Shown piece after piece: positions 34,093-43,543 of a stretch of 64,000 nucleotides of DNA. Position numbers and translations under genes: made by a program. The notes below the pieces were generated by a model. The model made no database searches and was not told the DNA's origin. It saw only the letters and a list, made by a program, of their open reading frames with translations. This DNA comes from JACDHQ01 sp036401195 (lineage in GTDB: Bacteria; Gemmatimonadota; Gemmatimonadetes; Gemmatimonadales; Gemmatimonadaceae), in assembly GCA_036401195.1 (NCBI GenBank), contig DASWVQ010000013.1, positions 54,277-118,276 of the forward strand. The letters run 5' to 3'. Each line of letters starts with the position of its first letter. Within the stretch, counting starts at the first letter, position 1.

Positions 34093-37000
34093 CTACGGCT
34101 CGTGCTCCTCGTCGTCCTCCTCGAAGCCGAAGGAGCCGCCCGCATCGGCGGTGGCGGTGCGCTCGACGCGGAGGGTCTGGCGGAGCTTCTGCCCGCCCAC
34201 CTCCACCGTCACCAGGTAGTCGCCGCTCGCGACGACGTTGCCGCCGCGGCCGCGGCCGAACAGGCCGCCGCCGAAGCCGCCGCCCGGGGTGCGCGGGATG
34301 AGCAGCCGCATGATCTCGCCCTGCGACTCCTGCGAGAGCTCACCACCCTCGGTGGCGCCCTCACCCCCCCCGCCCTGGCCGCGCGCGCTGCCGCGCGACT
34401 CGCCGGGACGTTCCACCCAGCCCTCGGCACGCTGGCCGCGACCGCCGCCGCCGAAGCCGAAGCCGCCCTCGCCACTCAGGAGGCGACGCCTCATCCCTTC
34501 CAGCATCTGCCGGTTCATCCCGGTGCCCACGAGCGAGTCGATCACCGCGTCCATGCGACGCATCATGTTCACGCTGTCGCGGATCCCGGACGGGGTGAGG
34601 GCCGGCCGAGGGGCGGGACGCCCACGGAAGTCCCAGGTGACGCGGTTGATGCCGGCGCGCGCGGGGCCGGTGAGGGAGCGCACGGTGTCGCCCGCCGCAT
34701 CGGTGATGGTGATGCGCGCCTGGCCCTGCACGCCCGTGGCGAGGCGGTAGGCGATCTCCGCGCCGTACGCCGGGCTCTGGGCCTCGAACACCTTGTGCCC
34801 CGGGGACTCGCCGAGGGCGGGCGGGTTGCCGTACTGGTAGGCCACCTTCGGCTCGAAGAGGTGCGCCTTCTCCGACGCCACCGCACGGGTCATCTGCTGC
34901 AGCGGGGCGACGTCGACGATCCAGATCGCGCGGCCGTGGGTGCCCGCGATCAGCTCCCGGTCACGCGGGTGGATCTTGAGATCGTGCACCGGCACGGTGG
35001 GGAGCCCAGCCATGAAGCGCTGCCACGAAGCGCCCCGGTCGAGGGAGACGTACACGCCCACGTCGGTGCCCACGTAGAGGAGGTCGCGGTTTACCGGATC
35101 CTCGCGGATCACGTGCACGAAGTCGGGGCCGCCGGTGGGAAGGTTCGCGGCGATGGAACGCCAGCTCCGTCCCCAGTCGGTCGAGGCGTACACGTAGGGA
35201 GTGAAGTCCCCGCGCCGGTGATTGTCGAAGGTGACGTAGACGGTGGCGGAGTCGAAGCGCGAGGGCTCGATCCGGCTCACGTACACCATGTCGTCCGGGA
35301 GCCCGGGGAAGGGCCCCTTGAGCTGGTCCCAGGTGGCGCCGTCGTTCCTCGTGATCCAGAGGTTGCCGTCGTCGGTGCCGGCGAAGAGGATCCCCGGCCG
35401 CAGCGGCGACTCGGCGAGCGACACGACCGTCCCGTAGGTCTCGGCGCCGGTGGCGTCGAGGGTGATCCCGCCGGTCTTCCGGATCGAGGTGTCGATCTTC
35501 GCCATCAGCTTCCTGGAGAGATCGGGCGAGATCGGGCGCAGGTTCTCGCCGCGCTCCAGCGACTTGAAGACCTTGTTCGCCGCCGCGTAGAAGACGCTCG
35601 GGTTGTGTGGCGAGAGGAAGAAGGGGGTGTTCCAGTTCCAGCGGATGTCCATGTCCGTGGAGTCGGCCCGCTGGCGCGCGCGCAGCGCATCCACGCGGCG
35701 CTGCACGTCCTTCGGCGCCGGCTGCAGCGTGTCGCCGCGGGCGATGAGGATCGAGTCCTCGAGCAGGCGATAGCGCGCGAGCCAGCTCGGCTTCTGGAGC
35801 GAAGTGCGCTCGCCGGTGACCACGTTGACGCGCGACATGTTGCCCCCCTGCGATTCCGCGTACACGATCGCGGGATCGGTGGGGTCCTGCGCGGTGTGGA
35901 AGCCGTCGCCGCCGCTCACGGTGGCCCAGAAGGCGTTGTAGATCGGGCCGCGGCGCCGGCTCGGGCCGCACCAGCTGCCGTTGTCCTGGAGGCCGCCGCA
36001 CACGGTGTACGGGATGGCCATGTCGTACGACACGTTGTAGAACTGGCCGATCGCGAAGGTGTTGATGAAGTCGTAGTTCCCCCCCTTGTCCCAGGTCTGC
36101 GCGACGCCCCCGTCGTTGCCCACGACGAAGTGCGCGGGGTCGTTGGGGTCGATCCACATCGCGTGGTGGTCCACGTGGATCCCCTGGGTCGCGTTCATGA
36201 CGGTCTTGCCACCGTCGTTGGAGAAGTTCACCGGGGTGGAGGACCAGTACACGCGCTCGGGGTTCTTCGGGTCGACGCGCACCTGGGAGTAGTAGAAGGG
36301 GCGCACGTTGTTGCTGGCGCGCTTCTCCCAGCGCTTCCCGCCGTCGGTGGAGCGATAAAGCCCGTTCTGGAGCTGCTGCGCCTTCGTCCCCTTCACCGGC
36401 TTCGGGTTCGGGTTCGAGTCCGCCTCGACCATCAGGTAGATGTAGTCGGGGTTGGAGGGGGCGATGGCGATGCTGATGCGCCCGAGGGTGGTGGTGGGGA
36501 GCCCGTTGCCGGTGACCTTGTTCCAGGTCTCGCCGCCGTCGGTGGACTTCCAGAGCGCGGAGCCGGGGCCGCCGCTCTTCAGGAAGTAGGGGCCGCGCAC
36601 GCGCTCCCAGGTGGAGGCCCAGAGCACGTTGGGATCGCGCGGATCGATCGCCACGTCCACGGCGCCCGCCTTGTCGCTCACCGAGAGCACCTTGCGCCAG
36701 CTCTGCCCCCCGTCGGTGGTCTTGTACAGGCCGCGGTCGGGGTTGGCGCGCCAGGCGGCGCCGAGGGCGGCGACCCACACCGTGCCGGGATTGGTGGGGT
36801 GGACCACGATGCGGCCGATGTGCTCCGTCTTCTCGAGCCCCATCAGCTTCCAGGTCATCCCCCCGTCGGTGGACTTGTAGATGCCGCCCCCGGGGGAGAT
36901 GGAGTTCCGGGAATCCTCCTCGCCGGTGCCGGCCCACACCTGGTTGGTGTCGCTGGGGGCGATGGCGAGGTCACCCATCGAGATCACCCGGCCCACGTCG

Positions 37001-37263
37001 AAGATGGGGCGGAAGGTGGTGCCGGCGTTGGTGGTCTTCCAGATCCCGCCCGCCGCCGCGGCCACGTAGAAGGTGCGCGAGGGGGAGGGAATGCCTTCCA
37101 CGTCGGAGACGCGGCCGGCCATGTTGGCCGGGCCGATGCTGCGCCAGCGGAAGCCGGCGAGGGTCGCCGAGTCGAGGGAAGGCGAGGTGCCCTGGGCCGC
37201 GGCCGCCTGCGGCGCGAGGGCGCCGAACGCGAGAGCCACGGTGATCAGGCGGGTCGTTCGCAT
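34093..37263 (-). CDS. Exported BNR/VPS10-type beta-propeller protein
   Basis: A 1056-residue secreted protein. The signal peptide (about 1-25, ending AAAAQ) precedes two seven- or ten-bladed propeller regions. Blades carry sialidase-like Asp boxes (STDGGMTWK, TTDGGQSWR, STDGGETWN, STDWGRSW). After ~850 residues comes a beta-sandwich (RITITDAAGDTVRSLTGPA, INRVTWDFRG) and a glycine-rich region (GGEGGFGFGGGGRGQRAEGW). Relatives are annotated as glycosyl hydrolase or sortilin-like proteins; the catalytic role is unproven. The ATG follows a 40-base pyrimidine-only leader with no Shine-Dalgarno. A paralogue is at 57181. Confidence 0.9.
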   Translation of the reverse strand: MRTTRLITVALAFGALAPQAAAAQGTSPSLDSATLAGFRWRSIGPANMAGRVSDVEGIPSPSRTFYVAAAAGGIWKTTNAGTTFRPIFDVGRVISMGDLAIAPSDTNQVWAGTGEEDSRNSISPGGGIYKSTDGGMTWKLMGLEKTEHIGRIVVHPTNPGTVWVAALGAAWRANPDRGLYKTTDGGQSWRKVLSVSDKAGAVDVAIDPRDPNVLWASTWERVRGPYFLKSGGPGSALWKSTDGGETWNKVTGNGLPTTTLGRISIAIAPSNPDYIYLMVEADSNPNPKPVKGTKAQQLQNGLYRSTDGGKRWEKRASNNVRPFYYSQVRVDPKNPERVYWSSTPVNFSNDGGKTVMNATQGIHVDHHAMWIDPNDPAHFVVGNDGGVAQTWDKGGNYDFINTFAIGQFYNVSYDMAIPYTVCGGLQDNGSWCGPSRRRGPIYNAFWATVSGGDGFHTAQDPTDPAIVYAESQGGNMSRVNVVTGERTSLQKPSWLARYRLLEDSILIARGDTLQPAPKDVQRRVDALRARQRADSTDMDIRWNWNTPFFLSPHNPSVFYAAANKVFKSLERGENLRPISPDLSRKLMAKIDTSIRKTGGITLDATGAETYGTVVSLAESPLRPGILFAGTDDGNLWITRNDGATWDQLKGPFPGLPDDMVYVSRIEPSRFDSATVYVTFDNHRRGDFTPYVYASTDWGRSWRSIAANLPTGGPDFVHVIREDPVNRDLLYVGTDVGVYVSLDRGASWQRFMAGLPTVPVHDLKIHPRDRELIAGTHGRAIWIVDVAPLQQMTRAVASEKAHLFEPKVAYQYGNPPALGESPGHKVFEAQSPAYGAEIAYRLATGVQGQARITITDAAGDTVRSLTGPARAGINRVTWDFRGRPAPRPALTPSGIRDSVNMMRRMDAVIDSLVGTGMNRQMLEGMRRRLLSGEGGFGFGGGGRGQRAEGWVERPGESRGSARGQGGGGEGATEGGELSQESQGEIMRLLIPRTPGGGFGGGLFGRGRGGNVVASGDYLVTVEVGGQKLRQTLRVERTATADAGGSFGFEEDDEEHEP

Positions 37264-37306
37264 GAGGGGGAGGGAAAGGGGGGAGTGAGGGAGGGGGGAG
37301 AAGGTA
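37264..37306 (-). promoter_or_regulatory. Pyrimidine-only leader with TACCTT -10 box
   Basis: On the minus strand, TACCTT (37306-37301) is followed by about 37 bases made almost entirely of C and T up to the ATG. No Shine-Dalgarno is possible. Similar C-rich, SD-less leaders precede exported-protein genes at 14114, 23180, 38330 and 57181. Confidence 0.45.
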
Positions 37307-37534
37307 CGGTCTTGCCGGGCGCGCGGCACTGGCCTAGATCAAGGATCCAGTTCCCGACGACGCTTGCCGCACGCGCTGCCGTGGGTCCGGTGGGTCATCT
37401 CCTGTCATACGCCCCGAGGGGTGCCGGCGCTGTACGGCCGGCGCGCGGCGGGCGCCGGACGGGAGGCCGCCGCTCCACCCGGCCGCGGTTCCACTCTGCC
37501 AAGACCGCTCCTGAGCCAGAAGCGCCTTCCCGCC

Positions 37535-38278
37535 GTGTCCCTGCCCCGGGCCCTCTCGAAGCTCGGGCACTGCTCCCGCACCGAGGGGGAGCGGCTGGTG
37601 CGCGCCGGCCGGGTGCGGGTGAACGGGCGCATCGTGCGCGACGTGGCGGCCCGCGTGGACCCGGGGCACGACCGGCTCGAGGTCGACGAGGTGCGCGTGG
37701 GCGCCGAGCGGAAGGTGTACGTCGCGCTCAACAAGCCGCGCGGGCTGGTGACGACGCGTCGCGACCCGCGCGAGCGCGACACCGTGTTCCAGTGCCTCGA
37801 GGGGAGCGACCTGCCCTACCTCGCGCCGGTCGGGCGGCTCGACAAGGCGAGCGAGGGGCTCCTCCTCTTCACCAACGACTCCCGCTGGGGCGCGCGGCTC
37901 CTCGAGCCCGAGTCGCACGTGGACCGCCGCTACCACGTGCAGATCGACCGGCTCCCCGACGACCTGCTCCTCGCGCGCATGAAGGAAGGGCTCGACGACG
38001 AGGGGGACTGGCTGTCGGTGAAGGACGTGCGGGTCCTCCGCCAGGGGGAGAAGCACGCCTGGCTGGACGTGATCCTCGACGAAGGAAAGAACCGCCACAT
38101 CCGGCGACTGCTCGAGGCGATCGGCGTGGAGACGCTGCGGCTCGTGCGCGTGGCCATCGGGCCGCTGGAACTCGGGACCCTCGCCAAGGGGGAGTGGCGC
38201 CACCTCACCGACGAGGAGGTCTACGACCTCGAGCGCGCCTCGCACCCCTCCATGTCGCCGGCGGCCCGCCGGCGCTGA
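37535..38278 (+). CDS. Ribosomal large/small subunit pseudouridine synthase (RsuA/RluB family)
   Basis: 247 residues. The S4 RNA-binding domain occupies about 1-55 (RALSKLGHCSRTEGERLVRA, GRVRVNGR). The catalytic domain has VALNKPRGLVTT, then APVGRLDKASEGLLLFTND with catalytic Asp103, and EGKNRHIRRLLEAIG near the end. Family members convert a single uridine of rRNA to pseudouridine. No Met is suitable as start; GTG at 37535 begins right at the S4 domain. The preceding 270 bases hold no other gene and include the divergent promoter of the propeller gene. Confidence 0.85.
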   Translation: MSLPRALSKLGHCSRTEGERLVRAGRVRVNGRIVRDVAARVDPGHDRLEVDEVRVGAERKVYVALNKPRGLVTTRRDPRERDTVFQCLEGSDLPYLAPVGRLDKASEGLLLFTNDSRWGARLLEPESHVDRRYHVQIDRLPDDLLLARMKEGLDDEGDWLSVKDVRVLRQGEKHAWLDVILDEGKNRHIRRLLEAIGVETLRLVRVAIGPLELGTLAKGEWRHLTDEEVYDLERASHPSMSPAARRR

Positions 38279-38329
38279 TGCCGCCGGCGCGCGCCAGGCG
38301 CGGCGCCGGCTCCTCCCTCCCTGGAACTC

Positions 38330-39910
38330 ATGCGATCCCTCGCCCTGTCCGCCTGCCTCGCGTCGCTGCTCGTCACGCCCCTCGCCGCGCAGCGGCCGGC
38401 GCCGCCGGCGCCAGTGGCCCCTGCCGACGTGGACGCCATCGTCGCCCGCGCGATGCGGAGCTTCGAGGTCCCGGGGATTGCGCTGGCCATCGTGAAGGAT
38501 GGCCAGGTGGTGGTGGCGAAGGGATACGGCGTGCGGAAGCTGGGCGACGCGGCGCCGGTCGACGCGCGCACGCGCTTCGGGATCGCCTCGAACAGCAAGC
38601 TGTTCACGGCCACGGCGCTGGCGATGCTGGTGGAGGAGGGGAAGCTCGAATGGGAGGCGCCGGTGACGCGCTACCTGCCGGGGTTCGCGCTGGCCGATCC
38701 CTTCGTCACGCGCGAGCTGACGGTGCGCGACCTCCTGGTGCATCGCAGCGGGCTGGGACTGGGCGCAGGAGACCTGCTCTGGTGGCCGACGACCGATTTC
38801 TCGCGGAAGGAGATCGCGGAACGGCTCCGCTGGATCCAGCCCACGACGTCGTTCCGCAGCGCCTACGCGTACGACAACGTGCTCTACCTGGTGGCGGGCG
38901 AGCTGGTGCAGGCGGTGACCGGGATGACGTGGGAGCGGTTCGTCGCCTCGCGTATCCTCGAGCCGCTGGGGATGACGGGTACCCGCACCGACGTGTCGAG
39001 CGTGATGGAGCAGGGGGCCAACGTGGCCTGGCCGCACGCCCGGGTGGAAGGGCGGGTGCGGCCGGTGGCGCCCTTCACCGGCGACAACTCCAACCCGGCC
39101 GCGGGGATCAACGCGAGCGCCGCGGACATCACGAAGTGGATGATGGCGCAGCTCGACTCGGGACGGGCGGGGGATCGCGCGCTCTGGGCGCCGCGCTCGA
39201 CGCGGGAGCTGTGGCAGGTGGTGACCCCGCTGCGCGCGAGCACCAACCCGGAACTGCGGCCGATCCGGCAGCGGTTCGCCGGCTATGCGCTGGGGCTCAA
39301 CGTCACCGACTACCGGGGGTGGCAGAAGCTGCACCACACCGGCGGGCTCCCCGGCTTCGTCTCCATGATCACCATGGTCCCCGACCAGCGCCTCGGGATC
39401 GCGGTGTTCACCAACCAGGAATCGGGGGAGGCGTTCAGCGCCATCACCAACCAGCTGCTCGATCACTACCTGCGCGGCGGCGCGCCGGCGGTGGACTGGA
39501 TCGCCGCGTACGAGCGGATCCGGGCGCGGAACGACTCGTCGGTGGCGGCGGTGGAGCGGGCGGCCGCGGCGAGCCGTGACAGCAGCTCACGCCCCTCGCT
39601 GCCGCTGGCGCGCTACGCGGGGAGCTACACCGACCCCTGGTACGGCGACGTGACGATCGCGCTGGAGGGGGGGAGGCTCGTCATGCGATTCAGCCGCACG
39701 CCGATGCTGGTGGGGACGCTGGAGCACTGGCAGTACGACACCTTCGTGGTGCGCTGGAACGACCGCGAGACGCGCGCGGACGCCTGGGTCACCTTCGCGC
39801 TCAACCCCGACGGATCGATCGACCAGGTGAAGATGGCGCCCGCGTCGCCCAGCGTGGACTTCAGTTTCGATTTCCAGGACCTGCTGCTTCGCCCGAAGAA
39901 GACGAAGTAG
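38330..39910 (+). CDS. Exported serine hydrolase (beta-lactamase class C fold) with C-terminal DUF3471-like domain
   Basis: 526 residues with a signal peptide (1 to about 20, ending PLAAQ). The serine beta-lactamase/D-Ala-D-Ala-peptidase fold shows SNSK (Ser87, Lys90), YDN (Tyr181-Asn183) and HTGG as third motif. The C-terminal ~110 residues (YAGSYTDPWYGDVTIALEGG to FQDLL) fit the DUF3471 lipocalin-like addition found in esterase-type relatives. It acts in the periplasm or outside; substrate may be a peptide or ester rather than an antibiotic. Its 3' end overlaps the L,D-transpeptidase gene on the opposite strand by 50 bases. Confidence 0.88.
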   Translation: MRSLALSACLASLLVTPLAAQRPAPPAPVAPADVDAIVARAMRSFEVPGIALAIVKDGQVVVAKGYGVRKLGDAAPVDARTRFGIASNSKLFTATALAMLVEEGKLEWEAPVTRYLPGFALADPFVTRELTVRDLLVHRSGLGLGAGDLLWWPTTDFSRKEIAERLRWIQPTTSFRSAYAYDNVLYLVAGELVQAVTGMTWERFVASRILEPLGMTGTRTDVSSVMEQGANVAWPHARVEGRVRPVAPFTGDNSNPAAGINASAADITKWMMAQLDSGRAGDRALWAPRSTRELWQVVTPLRASTNPELRPIRQRFAGYALGLNVTDYRGWQKLHHTGGLPGFVSMITMVPDQRLGIAVFTNQESGEAFSAITNQLLDHYLRGGAPAVDWIAAYERIRARNDSSVAAVERAAAASRDSSSRPSLPLARYAGSYTDPWYGDVTIALEGGRLVMRFSRTPMLVGTLEHWQYDTFVVRWNDRETRADAWVTFALNPDGSIDQVKMAPASPSVDFSFDFQDLLLRPKKTK

Positions 39911-40634
39911 CGGCGGCACCGGCCCCGGTCGCGACCCCCGGGTCCGCGGCCGGCTTGCGGCCGGCGAGCAGGAACTCCGGGAGGTCGCCGGCGACGGTGA
40001 GCGTCACGGGCTGCTTCAGGTTGATGGTGCGGGTGTCGCCGATGTGCAGGGTGCGCTTGACCCAATCCCAGTCGTGCGCCACGCCGCCGGCGTTCATCAC
40101 GACCTGGGCGACGCGGGCCACGTCGTCGGGGTGCATGCGGATGCACCCGTGCGAGGCGTCCCACCCCAGCGAGTTGGTGTCGCCGGTGCCGTGGATGTAG
40201 TAGTCCGGCTCCTTGAAGAAGATCTTGGCGACCTTCATCGGGTTGCCGGGATCGCCCGGGCCGCGGGCGCGCTTGCCGCGGGCCCAGTCGGCGTCGGGGG
40301 GCGGGGTCCACCCGGGGTTCCAGACGATCTTGCGGATCCGGAAGGTGCCCTTCGGCGTGGGATAGCGGGTCGTGCCGGTCGCGACGTCGTAGATGTGCAC
40401 GGTGTCGGTCTGGCCCCGCATGATGTAGAGCTCGTGCGTGCCGGTGATGGCCCAGAGGTTCACCGGCTGGCTGGCGTCATCGGCCGAGGCGCCGGGGATG
40501 ACCGCGCCCAGGGCGCGATCGAGCCAGCGCGGCTGGCTCACGAAGGTGGCGCCCGCCACGAGGATCGCCGCCGCGGCGATCCCGATTCCTGCTCGCCGCG
40601 AGAGGCGGCGCTTCTTCCCGGTCTGCTGTGTCAT
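39861..40634 (-). CDS. L,D-transpeptidase (YkuD domain), membrane-anchored
   Basis: 257 residues with one N-terminal hydrophobic anchor (about 15-32). The YkuD domain starts at about 59 (NLWAITGTHELYIMRGQTDT) and has the catalytic HGTG (His148) and SHGCIRM (His162, Cys164, Arg166). Such enzymes make 3-3 peptidoglycan crosslinks or attach outer-membrane proteins. After the domain are a short region and an Ala/Ser/Gly tail (GAGAAATSSSSGEAAG). The tail lies over the end of the convergent beta-lactamase-fold gene. A second family member is at 52145. Confidence 0.9.
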   Translation of the reverse strand: MTQQTGKKRRLSRRAGIGIAAAAILVAGATFVSQPRWLDRALGAVIPGASADDASQPVNLWAITGTHELYIMRGQTDTVHIYDVATGTTRYPTPKGTFRIRKIVWNPGWTPPPDADWARGKRARGPGDPGNPMKVAKIFFKEPDYYIHGTGDTNSLGWDASHGCIRMHPDDVARVAQVVMNAGGVAHDWDWVKRTLHIGDTRTINLKQPVTLTVAGDLPEFLLAGRKPAADPGVATGAGAAATSSSSGEAAGPGNRN

Positions 40635-40729
40635 GCCTCACTGGAAGGCAAGCGACGTTCCAGTCCGTTTACTGGGCGATCTTCGCGGCAGAGGCCGGCA
40701 CGGGCCCGGGGAAAGCCCCGCCGGCACAA

Positions 40730-40949
40730 TTGCACTGCCGATCGAGCGGGTGGAGCGGGTCCAGCGGAAACTGCTCAGGCACCATGAAGCGAAGGAAGGG
40801 AATGAAGGACATCGCTCCTCGTGTGTACCGGCTCCACTTCGCCACGAGAATCAATGCCCTTCATCGGCTTCGTTCGCTTCATGGTCGTTGGGCCGTTGCT
40901 GGTGACGTTTCCGCTCGATCCGATCGGTCCGCTCGATCGGCAGTGCACA
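40730..40949. repeat. Intergenic long hairpin (ACCATGAAGCGAA family), copy 2
   Basis: This occupies most of the 366-base gap between the L,D-transpeptidase and the gamma-glutamyltransferase. Arm 40730-40812 begins TTGCACTGCCGATCGAGCGG and includes ACCATGAAGCGAAGG. Arm 40857-40949 is its imperfect complement, ending CGCTCGATCGGCAGTGCACA. Stem length is about 80 bases with a ~44-base loop. The inner part is shared with the hairpin at 23027-23135. Confidence 0.75.
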
Positions 40950-41000
40950 CGGCCCGGCGCGACGGCCCCGCGCGACGGCCCGGCGCGAAGCCGCTGCGGG

Positions 41001-42944
41001 TCACCAGGCGATCCCGTAGTCCTCGCCATGGTTGGAGGAGGCGCCCCACATGGTGCGGTGCTTCGCGTCGAAGAGGATGGCGTTGATGGGGCCCGAGGTG
41101 CGCGCCTCGAACTCCAGGGTGTACCCCATGTTCCGCAGCGCCGCGCGGACGCGTTCGGGCGTGGACGAGGCGAGCAGGAGGCGTCCCGGCCGCGCCTCGT
41201 GCGCGCCGAAGCTCGAGCGCATCTGGTAGCTGTTGATGTTCGGCGCCTCGGCGGCCTGCTGCGGGGTCATCCCCCATTCCACCACGTTCAGGAAGAACTG
41301 CAGGAGGTTCTGGTCCTGCGAGTCGCCTCCCTGCACCGCGAAGGCCAGGTAGGGCGCGCCATCCTTCAGCGCCATCGTGGGAGTCAGGGTGACCCGCGGG
41401 CGCTTCCCGGGACGGATCACGTTGAAGGGACCGTCGGCCGAGTCGGTCACGAAGCTCTGCGCGCGCTGGCTGAGCCCCACTCCGGTGCGGCCGGCGATGA
41501 CCGCGGGCACCCACCCGCCGCTCGGGGTGATCGAGACCACCCAGCCCGAACTGTCGGCGGCCTCGATCGAGGTGGTGCCGGCGCGGAACTGCGCGACGAA
41601 GGCCGAATCGGTGAGGCCGTCCGACAGCTCCGGCGTGGGCCGGTCCTGCTGCCCGCTCCGCGGGTCGCCCGACTTCGCGGGCACCACCGTCCATTGCCGC
41701 AGGAGGTGCTCCACGGGATTCATCCGTCCCTCCGCGGCATACGGGTCCCCCGGCTTGATCCCCGGGTCGTTGCGCGAGGGATCGATCGTCGCCGCGCGGG
41801 CGCGCGCGTAGTCCTTCGAGAGCAGCCCCTCCACCGGGAGTCCCGTGGTGAAGTACGGGTCGCCGTAGTAGAAGTCGCGATCGGCGAAGGCGAGGCTCAT
41901 CACCTGGTAGAGCGTGTGGATGTAGCGGGGGGAGTTGTAGCCCATCGCGGTGAGGTCCATCTCCTCGAGCATGTTGAGCGACTGGAGGAGCGCGGGGCCC
42001 TGCTGCCAGATCGGGAGCTTGTAGACGTCGATCCCCTTGTAGCTCACGTGATAGGGCTCCTCGATGTGCACCTTCCACTTCGCCAGGTCGGGGAGGGTGA
42101 TGAGCCCTCCCTCCTCCTGCACGCCGCGCACGAGCTCGCGCGCGATGTCGCCCTTGTAGAAGCGATCGTACGCAGCGTAGATCGCCTGCTTCCGCGTCTT
42201 TCCGGCCCTGAGCGCCTGCTGCTCGGCCTCCACGAGCTTGCGAAGCGTGACGGCGAGGTCCTTCTGCGCGAACAGCTCCCCGGGCTCGGGCCCCTCGCGG
42301 AGGGAGTCGCCGAAGTGGGGGAGCATGACGTCGCGCGCATACCGCCATTGCTTGAGCCGCGCCTTGTTCTGCTCGATCGCATTCGCGGTCTGCGCCTCGA
42401 TGGGATACCCGTCCGCGAGCCGGATCGCCGGGGCGAGCACCTCCTTCAACGACATCGTTCCGTACTCGGCGAGCATGGTGAGCAGCCCACCGGGGGTGCC
42501 GGGAGTCACGGCGGCGAGGGGCCCGTACTCGGGCGGGTAGCGGAAGCCGCGCTCGCGGTAGAACGCCGCCGTGGCGCGTGAGGGGGCGACACCCAGGGCG
42601 TTGATGCCGATCACCTTCTTCAGCTTCGGGTGGTAGATCAGCGCCTGCGTCTCGCCCCCCCAGGAGAGCACGTCCCACATCGTGCACACCGAGGCGAGCA
42701 TCGCGGCGGCGGCATCGACCGCGTTGCCACCCTTCTGGAAGATCATCGCCCCCGCGGTCGCGGCGAGGGGCTTCCCGGTGATGGCGATCCACTGGCGCGC
42801 GTGCAGGGGCGGCTTCTGCGAGCGCGGCCAGCGCGTGGCGGTGGAGTCCTGCGCCAGCGCCGAGGACGAGGGCAGCAGGGCGGCGATGAGGATCGCGACG
42901 ACGAGGGGGGCGATCCGGGGCGCGGAGGAACGAAGCGGGCGCAT
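41001..42944 (-). CDS. Gamma-glutamyltransferase-family protein
   Basis: 647 residues with a signal peptide (about 1-31, ending ALAQ). The family pattern includes GKPLAATAGAMIFQKGGNAVDAA (split as GKPLAATAGAMIFQ and KGGNAVDAA), ALGVAPSRAT, AVTPGTPGGL, and the autocatalytic nucleophile Thr in AGTTSIEAADSSGWVVS (about Thr457). The C-terminal small subunit has LALKDG-like TMALKDGAPYLAFAVQGGDS. GGTs hydrolyse or transfer the gamma-glutamyl group of glutathione and related peptides in the periplasm. The usual TTH has Ser in place of His here, as in some GGT-like acylases, so the substrate may differ. GGAG lies eight bases before the ATG at 42944. Confidence 0.9.
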   Translation of the reverse strand: MRPLRSSAPRIAPLVVAILIAALLPSSSALAQDSTATRWPRSQKPPLHARQWIAITGKPLAATAGAMIFQKGGNAVDAAAAMLASVCTMWDVLSWGGETQALIYHPKLKKVIGINALGVAPSRATAAFYRERGFRYPPEYGPLAAVTPGTPGGLLTMLAEYGTMSLKEVLAPAIRLADGYPIEAQTANAIEQNKARLKQWRYARDVMLPHFGDSLREGPEPGELFAQKDLAVTLRKLVEAEQQALRAGKTRKQAIYAAYDRFYKGDIARELVRGVQEEGGLITLPDLAKWKVHIEEPYHVSYKGIDVYKLPIWQQGPALLQSLNMLEEMDLTAMGYNSPRYIHTLYQVMSLAFADRDFYYGDPYFTTGLPVEGLLSKDYARARAATIDPSRNDPGIKPGDPYAAEGRMNPVEHLLRQWTVVPAKSGDPRSGQQDRPTPELSDGLTDSAFVAQFRAGTTSIEAADSSGWVVSITPSGGWVPAVIAGRTGVGLSQRAQSFVTDSADGPFNVIRPGKRPRVTLTPTMALKDGAPYLAFAVQGGDSQDQNLLQFFLNVVEWGMTPQQAAEAPNINSYQMRSSFGAHEARPGRLLLASSTPERVRAALRNMGYTLEFEARTSGPINAILFDAKHRTMWGASSNHGEDYGIAW

Positions 42945-43066
42945 GCGATGAGCTCCCTTGGGGGGCGGTGGTCGGCAGGAGGCAAATGTGCGACGCCGGG
43001 CGTTTCCCTGCCAGACGCGGGCGTTCGCGCATCCACGCTCCACTGGCGGCGGTCGTGAGGCGCGGG

Positions 43067-43072
43067 TATGAT
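43067..43072 (+). promoter_or_regulatory. -10 box (TATGAT) of the CBS/serine hydrolase operon
   Basis: TATGAT in the divergent gap, about 31 bases before the ATG at 43103, leaving room for the GAGGGGG ribosome site. The -35 is weak. Confidence 0.35.
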
Positions 43073-43102
43073 CGCGGAACAGCGCACCCCGAGGGGGACA
43101 CG

Positions 43103-43543
43103 ATGGCCACTGTTCGAGACGTGCTCGCAAGGAAGGGAAATTCGGTCGTGAGCATCACGGCCGAGCGATCGGTGCTCGAGGCCGCGCGCCTCATGAACGA
43201 GCAGGGCATCGGAGGGCTGGTGGTCGTCGAGGACGGGGAGCTCGTGGGGGTGTTCACCGAGCGGGACGTCCTGCGGCGCGTGGTGGCGGAGCGTCGTGAT
43301 CCGGAACAGACGACGGTGAGCGAGGTGATGACGTCGAACGTGATCACCTGCTCGGCCGGCACCTCGCTCGAGGAATGCCGGGCCGTCATGACCGGCAAGC
43401 GGGTTCGCCACCTGCCCGTCATCGGTGAGGCGGGGCTCGTGGGGATCGTGACGATCGGGGACCTGCTCGCCCTGGAAGTGGCGGAAGGGCGCGACACGAT
43501 CAGCCAGCTGCAGCACTACGTCTTCGACACGCGCCCGGTGTGA
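43103..43543 (+). CDS. CBS-domain protein
   Basis: 146 residues: two CBS motifs, the first from VVSITAERSVLEAARLMNEQ to VGVFTERDVLRRVV and the second from VMTSNVITCSAGTSLEECRA to VGIVTIGDLLALEV. Stand-alone CBS pairs bind AMP, ATP or related ligands. GAGGGGG lies before the ATG at 43103. The TGA overlaps the next gene's GTG as GTGA, so the two are translationally coupled. This is the second such protein in the window; the first is at 11983. Confidence 0.9.
   Translation: MATVRDVLARKGNSVVSITAERSVLEAARLMNEQGIGGLVVVEDGELVGVFTERDVLRRVVAERRDPEQTTVSEVMTSNVITCSAGTSLEECRAVMTGKRVRHLPVIGEAGLVGIVTIGDLLALEVAEGRDTISQLQHYVFDTRPV

Noticed and set aside
33988..39579. 1800-codon plus-strand frame across the propeller, synthase and hydrolase genes
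   Set aside because: It spans several real genes on both strands, has biased composition and no start signal; a shadow of third-position GC.
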